Shown here piece after piece: positions 45,966 to 55,249 of a stretch of 64,000 bases of DNA. The position numbers and the translations under genes were made by a program. The notes beneath the pieces are model-generated. The model was not told the origin of the DNA and made no database searches. It was given only the letters and a program-made list of their open reading frames with translations. Positions within the stretch are counted from its first letter, which is position 1; every line of letters begins with the position of its first letter. The DNA is from Sporosarcina jiandibaonis (GTDB lineage Bacteria > Bacillota > Bacilli > Bacillales_A > Planococcaceae): NCBI RefSeq assembly GCF_013184495.1, contig NZ_JAAOIY010000002.1, forward strand, positions 62,001-126,000, written 5' to 3'.

Positions 45966-46277
45966 TTAACCTTCCTCAACATCAGCTGGAAACCAGCGAT
46001 ACGCCGCTAAATCGATTTTCCCATTTAAACCAAACTCGACACCCTCTGCCTCGAGCATTCCACGTTGGTCTTTACCGGAAAAAGAAATTTCGCCTTTCGC
46101 ATTAATAATTCGATGCCACGGAAGCGCATATTTTTCACTCATCGAATGTAGAATCCGAACAACTTGCCGCGCACCTCTTGGATTTCCCGCGGCCGCAGCG
46201 ACTTGACCGTACGACATGACTTGCCCCGGAGGAATCGATTGAATTATATTAACGACGCGCTTAGTGAATGAATTCAT
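45966..46277 (-). CDS. Alkyltransferase-like protein (ATL), MGMT family
   Basis: 103 residues: only the C-terminal DNA-binding/active-site domain of O6-alkylguanine-DNA alkyltransferase (IPPGQVMSYGQVAAAAGNPRGARQV, helix-turn-helix). The active-site PCHR is PWHR, Trp replacing the acceptor Cys. ATL proteins with this change bind O6-alkylguanine without repairing it and hand the lesion to nucleotide excision repair. Methyl transfer is therefore not expected. Probably in a two-gene unit with the lipoprotein gene. Confidence 0.9.
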   Translation of the reverse strand: MNSFTKRVVNIIQSIPPGQVMSYGQVAAAAGNPRGARQVVRILHSMSEKYALPWHRIINAKGEISFSGKDQRGMLEAEGVEFGLNGKIDLAAYRWFPADVEEG

Positions 46278-46369
46278 AAATTAAAACTCCTTAATTTGAA
46301 ATGAAACTATTAGTAATCTCGATACGTATAGTATACTGAAAATTACGAAATACAGGAAGGGGATTTGTA

Positions 46370-46861
46370 ATGGAGAGAAAGTTATTTGATAGAACAAATC
46401 TAATGGGGTTTATTTTAAAAGTTGCGGGAGTTATTGTTATTTCATGGGGGGTCATACACGGAGTTGCTTTTCTCGGTGAATACGCGATGGAATTCGGCAG
46501 CATCTCTATAATCGCGTTAACAACGTTTTTCACGCCAACACTCATAGGTCTTTTAATTATCGGCTTTGGTGAAGTAATCGATCTGTTACAAGAGTTAGCT
46601 GACAAAGGAAAACCGAAAGTAGAAAATAATAATGCTTCTGAAGTTCCGGGAGCTCAAGTAACTCCAATAGACAAAAAGGTTCCATTTTACGCCGAAACAG
46701 AAATCAAAGACTTTTATAAGGAAAAGAAAATCGGAGCAATTCACACGACAAATAAAAGTGACATCTTTTCAGTTGAAGTAGACGGAAAAACCGAATACAT
46801 TGAACTTAGCGGGTTTAAACCAAAAGTTCTTACAAAAGAAGAAGCAGAAAAACTTAACTAA
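46370..46861 (+). CDS. Small two-helix membrane protein, unknown
   Basis: 163 residues: two transmembrane helices (about 12-32 and 43-68), then a soluble tail of about 95 residues (KDFYKEKKIGAIHTTNKS, then VDGKTEYIELSGFKPKVLT). Family not recognised. A GGAAGGGG-type site precedes the ATG. A VOC gene follows 12 bp after its stop, suggesting a small operon of three genes. Confidence 0.7.
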   Translation: MERKLFDRTNLMGFILKVAGVIVISWGVIHGVAFLGEYAMEFGSISIIALTTFFTPTLIGLLIIGFGEVIDLLQELADKGKPKVENNNASEVPGAQVTPIDKKVPFYAETEIKDFYKEKKIGAIHTTNKSDIFSVEVDGKTEYIELSGFKPKVLTKEEAEKLN

Positions 46862-46873
46862 AAGGGGATCTAC

Positions 46874-47275
46874 ATGACGAATCAAAATCAAAAAATCACC
46901 CCACTTCTAATGTTCAACGGCAATGCCGAAGAAGCGATAAAATTCTACGCATCCATTTTTAACAATGCACATATTGAAAGTATTCTACATCAAGAAAATG
47001 GTACAGTCATGCATGCAACTTTTACATTGCACGGCCAAACATTCATGGCAATTGACAATGGTAATGAGAACGATATACATCCATTCACTGCCGCATTTTC
47101 TTTATGTGTATCATGCGAAACTGAACAAGAAATCGATACTGTTTTCAAGAAATTAGCCAAAGACGGGAAGATTCTAATGGATTTAGGACCGACACCATTC
47201 AGCGTTAAGTTCGCCTGGATAGAAGATCAATACGGCGTATCGTGGCAATTAAACCTTGAAGGAGAAAAACTTTAA
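46874..47275 (+). CDS. VOC family protein, PhnB-like
   Basis: 133 residues of the PhnB/demethylubiquinone-methyltransferase-like VOC group: ITPLLMFNGNAEEAIKFYASIFNNA at the start, HGQTFMAIDNGNEND in the middle and LGPTPFSVKFAWIEDQYGVSWQLN at the end. Despite older names these are not methyltransferases; substrate unknown. AAAGGGG ribosome site; the next gene starts directly after its stop codon. Confidence 0.85.
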   Translation: MTNQNQKITPLLMFNGNAEEAIKFYASIFNNAHIESILHQENGTVMHATFTLHGQTFMAIDNGNENDIHPFTAAFSLCVSCETEQEIDTVFKKLAKDGKILMDLGPTPFSVKFAWIEDQYGVSWQLNLEGEKL

Positions 47276-47464
47276 TTGAATTTTCCTAGATATGTTTACG
47301 ATTTCATTGTGGCTCTAATTTTACTTGTTTTAGGCATCGTGCTTTCCCTGATTTTTTCAGACTCTCCATTAGCCATGGTTCTTTACGGTGCTTCTTTCCT
47401 TTTCTACTTAGTTCGCGGTTTGTATGATTTTAAAAAACACAAAAAGAAAAGTAACGCGAAATAG
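47276..47464 (+). CDS. 62-residue membrane protein, unknown
   Basis: TTG start with AAGGAG about 12 nt upstream, immediately after the VOC stop codon. Two hydrophobic helices (about 8-30, 33-48) and a very basic tail KKHKKKSNAK. Likely a small membrane protein cotranscribed with the VOC gene; no family recognised. Confidence 0.65.
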   Translation: MNFPRYVYDFIVALILLVLGIVLSLIFSDSPLAMVLYGASFLFYLVRGLYDFKKHKKKSNAK

Positions 47465-47487
47465 CCGTTGCTTCGACTTCGGCTATT
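47459..47487. terminator. Hairpin between converging genes
   Basis: AAATAGCCG / CGGCTATTT stem with an 11-nt loop. The T-tract is short, so it may be a modest bidirectional terminator. Confidence 0.65.
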
Positions 47488-47501
47488 TCCCGCCACAATT
47501 A

Positions 47502-48149
47502 TTATTCCCTACCAATGCGCCTTAGATAAAGCGAATAAACCGTAACAGCAACCGTAACCAGAAAACCACTTGCCATCAGCCCGCCGGCAACATCACTCGG
47601 GAAATGAACGCCAAGATAGATTCGGCTTGTCCCGATCATTATGATCATAAATATAGCGAACGCAATCAATAGGAACTTTCCCAATCTAGTCTCAACATTT
47701 CGCCATGCAATATAGGCAATAATCACGTAAAGACTGAATGCCATCATCGTATGGCCGCTTGGAAAGCTATAGCCATTGGCATCCAGAATTCGATGAATCA
47801 CGGGACGCTCCCGTTTGAAATACAGTTTTAAAAGACGATTAAAAGCAATAGTTCCCCCAATCACGACGACTAAAAGCAATGCTTGATGACGCTTTTTAAA
47901 TACAAAATACAATAAAAGAGCAGAAATTACTGTGATCGGCACTACAACATATCCTGAACCAATCCATGTGAAAAACTTCATAATGCTAGTAAGCCAAGGT
48001 GTTTCCATTCCTTGAATGGCATTTATCAAGATGTGATCGAAGCTTGATAGAGAATCATCACCAATGGTAGTTGAAAAATAAACAAATAATATACCAAACC
48101 CGATACATAGGATAAAAGCAAATATAATTCTTAGCGAAAGTTGTTTCAT
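47502..48149 (-). CDS. Membrane-associated PAP2 phosphatase
   Basis: 215 residues, about six helices, with the three acid-phosphatase motifs: KRERP (in LKLYFKRERPV), PSGH (in YSFPSGHTMMAF) and SRIYLGVHFPSDV. These form the lipid phosphatase site that cleaves undecaprenyl diphosphate, phosphatidic acid or phosphatidylglycerophosphate. Divergent from plsY, 40 bp apart. BcrC-like or PgpB-like activity cannot be separated by sequence alone. Confidence 0.9.
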   Translation of the reverse strand: MKQLSLRIIFAFILCIGFGILFVYFSTTIGDDSLSSFDHILINAIQGMETPWLTSIMKFFTWIGSGYVVVPITVISALLLYFVFKKRHQALLLVVVIGGTIAFNRLLKLYFKRERPVIHRILDANGYSFPSGHTMMAFSLYVIIAYIAWRNVETRLGKFLLIAFAIFMIIMIGTSRIYLGVHFPSDVAGGLMASGFLVTVAVTVYSLYLRRIGRE

Positions 48150-48189
48150 AGTTGTCTCCTTTTATTAGAAAAGATAAGGGGCGATTTGG

Positions 48190-48759
48190 ATGTTATTGAT
48201 TAGCTTAATAATCGGATCGTATATACTAGGAAACCTTTTAATAGGTTCCGTAATTAGTACGTTTTATTACAAAGAAGAAATCCGCACGAAAGGCAGCGGA
48301 AATCCCGGAGCCCGTAATGTTGGCCGGCTCTATGGAAAAAAAGCGTTTGTCGTAACTTTTTTGGGCGATGCACTGAAAGGCGCAATTGCAGTCCTCGCTG
48401 CTCGATTGTTTGGTTTCAACCAGCTGATTGAACTTCTTGTTCTGGTTTCCGTCGTAGTCGGACACGTATATCCAATCCTTTTCAAATTCCGTGGCGGCAA
48501 AGGAGTATCCACGTTTATCGGCGGACTGCTTGTCTTTAGCCCGCTCGTCTTTGCTATATTCGCAAGCGTTTTCGCCATCTTATATCTGTTCGTGAAAAAT
48601 TTCACTGCAGCCGGAATTAGCGCAATTGTTTCATTACCGATTATTTTGCTCGTATTTTCTTATCATACCCAATTTATCCTCTTAACATGTTTACTTTGCG
48701 GAATCATTCTAGTCGCGCACCGTGGAGATTTAAAATTGAAGTACCGAACAGGGAACTAG
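48190..48759 (+). CDS. plsY: Acyl-phosphate:glycerol-3-phosphate acyltransferase PlsY
   Basis: 189 residues, five helices. Three conserved cytoplasmic motifs are visible: GSGNPGARNVGR, GHVYPILFKFRGGKGVST and the C-terminal LLVAHRGD-type loop (VAHRGDLKLK). It transfers acyl from acyl-phosphate to glycerol-3-phosphate, the first committed step of phospholipid synthesis in Gram-positives. Monocistronic and divergent from the PAP2 gene. Confidence 0.95.
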   Translation: MLLISLIIGSYILGNLLIGSVISTFYYKEEIRTKGSGNPGARNVGRLYGKKAFVVTFLGDALKGAIAVLAARLFGFNQLIELLVLVSVVVGHVYPILFKFRGGKGVSTFIGGLLVFSPLVFAIFASVFAILYLFVKNFTAAGISAIVSLPIILLVFSYHTQFILLTCLLCGIILVAHRGDLKLKYRTGN

Positions 48760-48824
48760 ACAATACGCTCAAAGTATTATATATATTGTGTACAAGTAAA
48801 AAATGATATAGGGAGATGATTGTG

Positions 48825-49157
48825 ATGAAAGAGTTACATACGATTGAGGAATGGCAAGACGTTTTGGCTAAATCGAAGGACGAGCCTATACTTCTTCTGA
48901 AGCATAGTACAACATGTCCAATCAGCACGACCGCATTTAATAGAGTCGAGAATTTTGAAACGGATCTTCCGAAATATTGGCTAAAAGTACGTGAAAGCCG
49001 TCCGGTATCCAATGAAATCGAAAGCGCGTTGGGCGTTGAACACCAATCACCGCAACTATTCATTTTGAACAAAGGTGAAGCAGTTTGGAACGCGTCCCAT
49101 ACTGTCATCACAGACAATGAGATTAATAGAGGTTTGAAAGAGAATAGCATCGACTGA
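48825..49157 (+). CDS. ytxJ: Bacillithiol-system protein YtxJ (monothiol bacilliredoxin-like)
   Basis: 110 residues, thioredoxin-like fold, with the single-Cys active site TCPIS in LLLKHSTTCPISTTAF and the QSPQLFILNKGE cis-Pro segment. It is a predicted bacilliredoxin that removes bacillithiol from S-bacillithiolated proteins. ATG 48825 has GGGAG about 9 nt upstream; ATG 48816 is too close to it. Ends at a strong terminator. Confidence 0.9.
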   Translation: MKELHTIEEWQDVLAKSKDEPILLLKHSTTCPISTTAFNRVENFETDLPKYWLKVRESRPVSNEIESALGVEHQSPQLFILNKGEAVWNASHTVITDNEINRGLKENSID

Positions 49158-49211
49158 CGAATTATGCACATGTGGATAACTAAATATGCAATTTGCTTTA
49201 TGCACACTGTC

Positions 49212-49253
49212 AATAGAAGTGAACCGGATTTTCAGGTTCACTTCTATTTTTTT
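49212..49253 (+). terminator. Intrinsic terminator after ytxJ
   Basis: AATAGAAGTGAACC / GGTTCACTTCTATT hairpin, loop GGATTTTCA, T7 tail. Confidence 0.94.
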
Positions 49254-49286
49254 CATGTATAAGTTCTCGTGAAAAATTCACAATAC

Positions 49287-49300
49287 ATGACAGTTGTCAT
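49287..49300. promoter_or_regulatory. Putative DesR operator upstream of des
   Basis: Perfect dyad ATGACA-GT-TGTCAT, 105 bp before the des ATG, followed by further ATGAC and TGTC half-sites at 49311 and 49321. In Bacillus, phosphorylated DesR binds paired sites with TGAC/TGTC elements upstream of des. The arrangement and the linked desKR genes support this reading. Confidence 0.55.
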
Positions 49301-49404
49301 ATTCAAAGTGATGACGTTTATGTCTTATGCGATGTCTAGAAACCCTTTATCATTAAAATTAAGAAATGATTAAAAAATATGATCATTAATCGAGGGAGGA
49401 TAAC

Positions 49405-50457
49405 ATGAGTAAAGAAAAAACGATGAAGCTGCATAAGAATGTTGCCCCTTTTGCAAAGTCAGATAAAAAGAAAAGTATCATTCAATTAGTAAACACGATT
49501 CCGCCACTATTTATTTTTTGGTTCTTAGCGTATCAAAGTTTGTCGGTGTCTGTTTGGTTAATGCTCCCGTTCGCGATTATCGCGGCAGGATTTGTCATTC
49601 GAACATTCATCATATTCCATGACTGCACGCACGGATCATTTTTCAAGGACCGCAAAGCAAATGATATTGTCGGAACCATTACAGGAGTTTTAACGCTATT
49701 CGCTTATTCTAAATGGAAACGCGAGCATGCAATCCATCACGCTTCAAGTTCAAATCTTGATAAGCGCGGTGTCGGTGACATCTGGGTCATGACTGTTGAA
49801 GAATATGTCCAAGCATCCAAATGGACGCGTTTTACGTATCGCTTGTATCGTAACCCACTTGTCATGTTTGGAGTTGGACCGTTATTTTTAGTCCTGATTT
49901 CAAGCCGTTTTAATCGAAAAGACGCAAGACAAAAAGAAAGAAACAATACGTATCTAACAAACGCGGTTCTCGTTGTGTTATATACGCTGTTAATTTTACT
50001 GATCGGATGGCAAGCATTTGTCATCGTTCAAGGAACAATCATGTTTGTTGCCGGAGCGCTAGGCATTTGGCTGTTCTATATTCAACATACGTTCGAGGAC
50101 TCTTACTTTGAAGAAGAGTCGGAATGGGATTATGTGAAAGCTGCAGTCGAAGGAAGTTCATACTACAAACTACCGAAAGTATTGCAGTGGGCAACTGGGA
50201 ATATCGGTTTCCACCACGTCCATCACTTGTCGCCGCGCGTACCGAATTACAACTTAGAAGTAGCGCATGAATCTGTGCCGCCTCTTCATAACGCAACAAC
50301 AATCACCATCAAAACAAGTTTAGAATCGCTTAAATACAAACTTTATGATCCGAAGAAAAAAGGATTCGTTACATTTGGCGAAGTTAAAAGCATGGTTCGA
50401 AAAGCACGTCACTCAATGGATTTAAAACCGAAACGCACAAGTTTTGAAGGGAAATAA
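49405..50457 (+). CDS. des: Membrane fatty-acid (phospholipid) desaturase Des
   Basis: 350 residues. Three histidine boxes of acyl-lipid desaturases are present: HDCTH, HAIHH and HHVHH (in GFHHVHHLSP). Four or so helices hold the di-iron site at the cytoplasmic face. In Bacillus it introduces cis double bonds (delta-5) into phospholipid chains at low temperature to restore fluidity. GGGAGG precedes the ATG. It sits directly before desK-desR, and DesR-type half-sites lie in its promoter region. No other gene in the window is expected in this unit. Confidence 0.95.
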   Translation: MSKEKTMKLHKNVAPFAKSDKKKSIIQLVNTIPPLFIFWFLAYQSLSVSVWLMLPFAIIAAGFVIRTFIIFHDCTHGSFFKDRKANDIVGTITGVLTLFAYSKWKREHAIHHASSSNLDKRGVGDIWVMTVEEYVQASKWTRFTYRLYRNPLVMFGVGPLFLVLISSRFNRKDARQKERNNTYLTNAVLVVLYTLLILLIGWQAFVIVQGTIMFVAGALGIWLFYIQHTFEDSYFEEESEWDYVKAAVEGSSYYKLPKVLQWATGNIGFHHVHHLSPRVPNYNLEVAHESVPPLHNATTITIKTSLESLKYKLYDPKKKGFVTFGEVKSMVRKARHSMDLKPKRTSFEGK

Positions 50458-50466
50458 AACCTCTTG

Positions 50467-50502
50467 AGCAGCCGCCTTGTAACTAAGGTGGCTGTTTTTT
50501 TC
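50467..50502 (+). terminator. Intrinsic terminator between des and desK
   Basis: CAGCCGCCTT / AAGGTGGCTG hairpin, loop GTAACT, T7 tail. It makes desKR a separate unit from des, as in B. subtilis where desKR can be read independently. Confidence 0.9.
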
Positions 50503-50570
50503 TTGTCCATACTAATGAGTAGGAAAATTTGGTACAATTGGGGTAACAGTTAGGACGGTGAGCGGGCAAC

Positions 50571-51701
50571 ATGAGTAGTTGGTACAGTATTTTTCCTAAA
50601 AGTCCATGGCTTAGTATTTATGCGTGGGCTGTATTTTGTCTATTACCGTTCTTTTTCATATTCAGGTCCTCATCCGGTTATGAAATCGCAATCGGTATAA
50701 CGTTATTGCTATTATTTTTCTTATCCTATCGTTTTTCATACAAGTCGAAAAGCGGACTTGTCTATATGTGGATCAGCTTTGAAATTATCATTAATGTCGT
50801 CATGACTTTGTTATTCGGATATTTGTACTTATCCATATTCACGGCCTTTTTCATAGGGAATATACGAAATCCGGTCGGGTTTTTCATCATGTACGGTCTC
50901 CATATCGCCTTTACAATTATGGCGATAGTTATTGGTTTCTTTATTGAAATCGAATTGTTTTTACCGCAAATTCATTTTATCCTCATCTCTGTTCTGGGTA
51001 CGGTACTCTTGCCATTCAATTTGTACAATCGAAACAAACGCGAGAAATTAGAAGGACAATTGGAACATGCGAAAGAACGCATTTCAGAATTGATCATTCT
51101 TGAGGAACGTGAACGCATTGCGCGGGATTTGCATGACACGCTCGGACAGAAATTATCGCTGATCGGCTTGAAAAGCGACCTTGCAGGGAGACTGATTTCA
51201 CGAAATCCGGATGCCGCTGAAAAGGAATTATTAGATATTCGGCAAACCGCTAGTACCGCATTAAAAGAAGTACGGGATCTCGTGGATGATATACGAATGA
51301 CGAAGCTAGAGGATGAATTAATTCGCATTAAGCAGATTCTGAAAGCAGCCGAAATGGAGTTAACGGTAAAAGGAAACCCCGAGGAGATGGACATTCCGCC
51401 GTTAGTTGAAAATGTGTTAAGCATGTGTTTGAAAGAAGCCGTGACAAATGTCGTGAAACATAGTTACGGGGCCAAATGCCATATTGAATTCGAACAATCA
51501 GTAAATGAGTTTCTAATTCGCGTGGAAGATGACGGAATCGGGATTCCGGGTAAAGGGATCAATCTACCTGGAAACGGCATAAAAGGGATTCGAGAACGAT
51601 TGGATTTTGTAAATGGCAGTTTAGATATTGAAGCAAATGCAGGAACAAAATTGACGATTCGCGTTCCGGATATTATTAAGAAAAATGCTGGGGGGGATTG
51701 A
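50571..51701 (+). CDS. desK: Cold-sensing histidine kinase DesK
   Basis: 376 residues: five hydrophobic helices in the first ~150 residues (the thickness sensor), then a linking helix and a HisKA_3 domain with the phosphorylation site RDLHDTLG, His188, the same number as in B. subtilis DesK. The HATPase domain follows (VKEAVTNVVKHS, EDDGIGIP, GIRERL). At low temperature it autophosphorylates and passes phosphate to DesR; at high temperature it dephosphorylates it. desR follows immediately. Confidence 0.94.
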   Translation: MSSWYSIFPKSPWLSIYAWAVFCLLPFFFIFRSSSGYEIAIGITLLLLFFLSYRFSYKSKSGLVYMWISFEIIINVVMTLLFGYLYLSIFTAFFIGNIRNPVGFFIMYGLHIAFTIMAIVIGFFIEIELFLPQIHFILISVLGTVLLPFNLYNRNKREKLEGQLEHAKERISELIILEERERIARDLHDTLGQKLSLIGLKSDLAGRLISRNPDAAEKELLDIRQTASTALKEVRDLVDDIRMTKLEDELIRIKQILKAAEMELTVKGNPEEMDIPPLVENVLSMCLKEAVTNVVKHSYGAKCHIEFEQSVNEFLIRVEDDGIGIPGKGINLPGNGIKGIRERLDFVNGSLDIEANAGTKLTIRVPDIIKKNAGGD

Positions 51702-51702
51702 C

Positions 51703-52308
51703 GTGATACGCATTGTTTTGGCGGAAGATCAAGGGATGCTGTTGGGCGCATTAGGTTCCTTGTTAAGTATGGAAGATGATATGGAAGTCGTGGGCATGGC
51801 GAAAAACGGAGAAGAGGCCGTCCAATTGGTGAACGAGCATGAGCCTGACATCTGCATAATGGATATTGAAATGCCTGTGAAAACTGGATTGGATGCAGCC
51901 GAAGCGCTACAAGGCTCGTCATGTAAAATCATTATACTAACGACGTTTGCCCGTTCCGGTTATTTTGAAAGAGCCCGAAAAGCGGGCGTGCGCGGATATT
52001 TATTGAAAGATAGTCCCATTGAAGAACTTGTTAACTCGATTAGGACCATTATGGATGGCCGCCGGATTTATGCACCTGAACTAGTCGATATCGCTTTTGA
52101 CGATGAAAATGAAAACCCTTTGACGGAGCGCGAAAGCCAAGTACTTAAACTCGTGTCAAAAGGAAAGACGACGAAAGAAATCGCGGGAGAGTTGTATTTA
52201 ACACCGGGGACGGTTCGAAATTATATCTCTACGATCTTGGATAAATTAGGCGTTGGAAATCGGATTGAGGCGATTTCTCGCTTTAAAGAAAAAGGCTGGT
52301 TCAAATGA
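51703..52308 (+). CDS. desR: Response regulator DesR (NarL/LuxR family)
   Basis: 201 residues: receiver domain with phosphoacceptor Asp54 (CIMDIEMP) and Lys in the KDSP loop, then a LuxR-type HTH (LTERESQVLKLVSKGKTTKEIA, LYLTPGTVRNYIS). DesR-P activates des transcription. GTG 51703 is directly after the desK stop, with a G-rich ribosome site inside the desK end; it restores the usual MIRIVLAEDQ start. Confidence 0.95.
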   Translation: MIRIVLAEDQGMLLGALGSLLSMEDDMEVVGMAKNGEEAVQLVNEHEPDICIMDIEMPVKTGLDAAEALQGSSCKIIILTTFARSGYFERARKAGVRGYLLKDSPIEELVNSIRTIMDGRRIYAPELVDIAFDDENENPLTERESQVLKLVSKGKTTKEIAGELYLTPGTVRNYISTILDKLGVGNRIEAISRFKEKGWFK

Positions 52309-52369
52309 ATTTTAGGAATGTTTAAAAATCATGTGAGTGGGTATTCTAGTTAATCAATGCAGGTGGAAG

Positions 52370-52404
52370 TGGTATATATACACTTCTGTCTGTATTTTTT
52401 ATTT
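52370..52404 (+). terminator. Intrinsic terminator after desR
   Basis: Stem with GAAGTG / CACTTC plus flanking CAG/CTG, loop rich in TATA, followed by TATTTTTTATTTT. Closes desKR. Confidence 0.8.
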
Positions 52405-52420
52405 TGTGCTAAAAAGCGAA

Positions 52421-52450
52421 TTCCACCGACAATCTCATTAATGATATAAT
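52421..52450 (+). promoter_or_regulatory. Probable promoter of kynUBA
   Basis: TATAAT at 52445-52450 with a weak TTCCAC -35 at 52421, 18 bp upstream, 38 nt before kynU. The -10 is perfect; no clear operator was recognised. Confidence 0.55.
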
Positions 52451-52487
52451 TTAAATTAGATAGCAAACTTAAACGGGGGTATATAAA

Positions 52488-53759
52488 TTGAATCCGACAT
52501 CACTTGACTATGCACGTAATCTCGATAAGAACGACGACTTGGCTAGCTACAGAGAAGATTTTTATTTACGGGAAAACACAATTTATATGGACGGAAATTC
52601 ATTAGGTCTTTTATCGAAAAGAGCAGAAAAAACGTTGCTGGACTTGCTTGATTCGTGGAAAACACTTGGCATTGATGGTTGGACAGAAGGCGATAATCCG
52701 TGGTTCTACTTATCAGAATCGGTCGGAGAAAAAATGGCTCCGCTTGTCGGGGGCATGAAAAACGAAGTGATTGCGACGGGATCGACAACGACGAACTTGC
52801 ATCAACTCGCCGCAACCTTTTACAAACCTTCGGGGAATAAAACCAAAATCCTCGCAGACGAACTGAATTTCCCTTCAGATATATACGCATTGAAAAGTCA
52901 GTTGTCGTTAAAAGGATATGACCAGGTTGAACATCTTGTACGCGTGAAAAGTCGGGATGGTCGATTTTTAGCGGAAGACGATATTATAGAAGCGATGACG
53001 GATGACATTGCGTTAATCGTCCTGCCGTCAATTCTATATCGAAGCGGGCAAATACTTGATATGAAACGGCTATCGGCTGCAGCGAACGAAAAAGGAATTC
53101 CAATCGGTTTCGATTTATGCCATTCAGCCGGTGCAATTGAACATTCACTCCATGATTGGGGTGTAGATTTTGCATTTTGGTGCACGTATAAACATTTGAA
53201 CGGCGGCCCTGGTTCCGTTGGCGGATTGTTCGTTCACGAAAAAAACTTCGAGAACGCACCAGGTCTAGCCGGATGGTTCGGGTCCAAAAAAGAATCGCAA
53301 TTTGATATGGACCACGAGATGGATCCGGCCTCGGATGCGGGAGCTTATCAAATCGGCACACCGCATGTCCTAAGTTTAGCTCCTGTTATCGGAGCGCTCA
53401 AACTATTTGAAGAAGTCGGCATCAAGCAGGTCCGTGAAAAATCGCTTCAATTGACAAGCTACCTATTGGAATTAATTCGCAAAGAACTTGACGGGCAAGG
53501 GTTTATAATCGGAAGTCCGGTTGATGAAACGCGCGGCGGCCATATTTTGCTCGAACATAAAGAAGCGGCACGAATTTGCAGTGCATTAAAAGAAGATGGG
53601 GTTATTCCAGATTTCCGCGCACCAAATGGAGTAAGACTTGCGCCTGTGGCACTTTATAATTCATTCGAAGATGTTTGGCATACTGTACAGAAACTGAAAA
53701 ATATCATGGATGAAAAACGCTATGAGAAATTCGAGAACAAAAGGGGCGTTGTTGCATGA
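52488..53759 (+). CDS. kynU: Kynureninase KynU
   Basis: 423-residue PLP enzyme (aspartate aminotransferase fold) that cleaves kynurenine to anthranilate and alanine. Visible blocks are [55 protein letters not shown] and the PLP-lysine region [17 protein letters not shown] start, 8 nt after a GGGGG site. First gene of kynUBA; its stop overlaps kynB by 4 bp. Confidence 0.95.
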   Translation: MNPTSLDYARNLDKNDDLASYREDFYLRENTIYMDGNSLGLLSKRAEKTLLDLLDSWKTLGIDGWTEGDNPWFYLSESVGEKMAPLVGGMKNEVIATGSTTTNLHQLAATFYKPSGNKTKILADELNFPSDIYALKSQLSLKGYDQVEHLVRVKSRDGRFLAEDDIIEAMTDDIALIVLPSILYRSGQILDMKRLSAAANEKGIPIGFDLCHSAGAIEHSLHDWGVDFAFWCTYKHLNGGPGSVGGLFVHEKNFENAPGLAGWFGSKKESQFDMDHEMDPASDAGAYQIGTPHVLSLAPVIGALKLFEEVGIKQVREKSLQLTSYLLELIRKELDGQGFIIGSPVDETRGGHILLEHKEAARICSALKEDGVIPDFRAPNGVRLAPVALYNSFEDVWHTVQKLKNIMDEKRYEKFENKRGVVA

Positions 53760-54403
53760 CGAAGAAATGGATTGATATATCCCAACCGCTTCAAAACGGA
53801 ATGGCAGAATGGCCAGGGGATACGCCTTTTTCGTACGAAGTTGCGTTTAATAAGGCGGACACGGGTTCCGTGAATATCGGAAAAATGACGACAAGCACGC
53901 ATATGGGAACGCATATTGACGCGCCCTTTCATTTTGACGACGACGGATTGAAAGTGCATGATTTGCCAATTGATTTGTATATCGGCCAGGCGCGAGTCAT
54001 TGATGTTTCAAGATATGAAAGCATCGGTCGGGAAGAATTGGAGAATATCGATTTCGGCGGTGCGGAGCGGATTTTATTCAAAACGGGAAGTCATCCAGAT
54101 CCGAGTGTTTTTCCGGAAGTCTTCACCTATTTACGGGCGGATATTGGCCCTTTATTAAAAGAGCGCGGAGTTCGTCTCATCGGCGTGGATACGCCGTCCG
54201 TCGACCCGGAAACGAGTAAATCGCTGGAAGCGCATCATTCGCTAAACAATAACGGCGTGATGATTTTAGAAAATATCGTCCTCGAGACTGTCGAGCTAGG
54301 CGATTACGAATTAATTGCGTTGCCACTCCCTTTAACAGGAGCTGATGGTAGTCCAGTTCGCGCAGTTCTACGTTCAATAGGAGGAGAGAGAAAAGATGGA
54401 TGA
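53756..54403 (+). CDS. kynB: Kynurenine formamidase (arylformamidase) KynB
   Basis: 215 residues, cyclase-like metal hydrolase. Metal-binding motif [12 protein letters not shown] (HxGTHxDxPxH) plus WPGDTPF near the start and [13 protein letters not shown] are typical of the bacterial KynB. It hydrolyses N-formylkynurenine to kynurenine. Coupled by 4-bp overlap to kynU and 8-bp overlap to kynA. Confidence 0.95.
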   Translation: MTKKWIDISQPLQNGMAEWPGDTPFSYEVAFNKADTGSVNIGKMTTSTHMGTHIDAPFHFDDDGLKVHDLPIDLYIGQARVIDVSRYESIGREELENIDFGGAERILFKTGSHPDPSVFPEVFTYLRADIGPLLKERGVRLIGVDTPSVDPETSKSLEAHHSLNNNGVMILENIVLETVELGDYELIALPLPLTGADGSPVRAVLRSIGGERKDG

Positions 54404-55214
54404 CAAAGGCATATATACAGATTTCAAAGAACAGATGACATACGGTGAATATTTGAATCTCGACAAAGTGTTGTCTAGCCAAACGCGCCTTTCAGGGCAC
54501 CATGATGAAATGCTTTTTATCGTCATTCATCAAGTGAGCGAGCTTTGGATGAAACTCATTTTACATGAAATTAATTCTGCTATTGAATCGATCGAAAAGG
54601 ATGAATTGCAGGAAGCGTTTAAAATGTTGGCACGGGTTTCTCGCATTCAAACTCAAATCATTCAAGCTTGGGATGTTTTAGCAACCTTGACGCCGGCAGA
54701 ATACATGGAGTTTCGCGACAGCTTGGGCCGCGCATCAGGTTTCCAATCATATCAAAATAGGCTTATCGAGTTCGCGCTCGGTTATAAGCAACCGCATATT
54801 TTGAAAATCTATGAGAAAGACCCTGAACTTGCCGGGGAACTTGAAGCGGCCTTTAAAGCTCCGAGTATTTACGATGTATCGATTCGGGCTCTAGCGAAAG
54901 CTGGATTTTCGATCAGTCCGGCATTGCTGGACCGAGATATCTCCATCACATATAAGGGAGATCAATCTGTCGCGGACGCCTGGTTGGAGGTATACAAAAA
55001 TGTAGAGGCTCATTGGGATTTATATCAACTCGCCGAGAAGTTGGTTGATATTGAGGATAGCCATCAACAATGGCGTTTCCGTCATATGAAAACGGTCGAA
55101 CGGATTATTGGGTTTAAAAAAGGGACTGGCGGTTCAGCGGGTGTAAGTTACTTGAAATCGGTCCTCGATCATCAGTTTTTTCCGGAACTATGGAATGTAC
55201 GGACAAATTTATAA
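54396..55214 (+). CDS. kynA: Tryptophan 2,3-dioxygenase KynA
   Basis: 272 residues, helical heme enzyme. Signature motifs [29 protein letters not shown], the heme His region in [24 protein letters not shown], and the C-terminal FPELWNVR. It opens the tryptophan indole ring with O2 to N-formylkynurenine, the first step of the pathway although the last gene of the operon. GGAGG lies before its ATG inside kynB. Confidence 0.96.
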   Translation: MDDKGIYTDFKEQMTYGEYLNLDKVLSSQTRLSGHHDEMLFIVIHQVSELWMKLILHEINSAIESIEKDELQEAFKMLARVSRIQTQIIQAWDVLATLTPAEYMEFRDSLGRASGFQSYQNRLIEFALGYKQPHILKIYEKDPELAGELEAAFKAPSIYDVSIRALAKAGFSISPALLDRDISITYKGDQSVADAWLEVYKNVEAHWDLYQLAEKLVDIEDSHQQWRFRHMKTVERIIGFKKGTGGSAGVSYLKSVLDHQFFPELWNVRTNL

Positions 55215-55218
55215 GAGC

Positions 55219-55249
55219 GAAACTCCGCCGATCACACGGCGGAGTTTAA
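55219..55249. terminator. Intrinsic terminator after kynUBA
   Basis: AAACTCCGCC / GGCGGAGTTT hairpin with loop GATCACAC, between kynA (+) and the converging PhoD-like gene (-). Confidence 0.9.
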
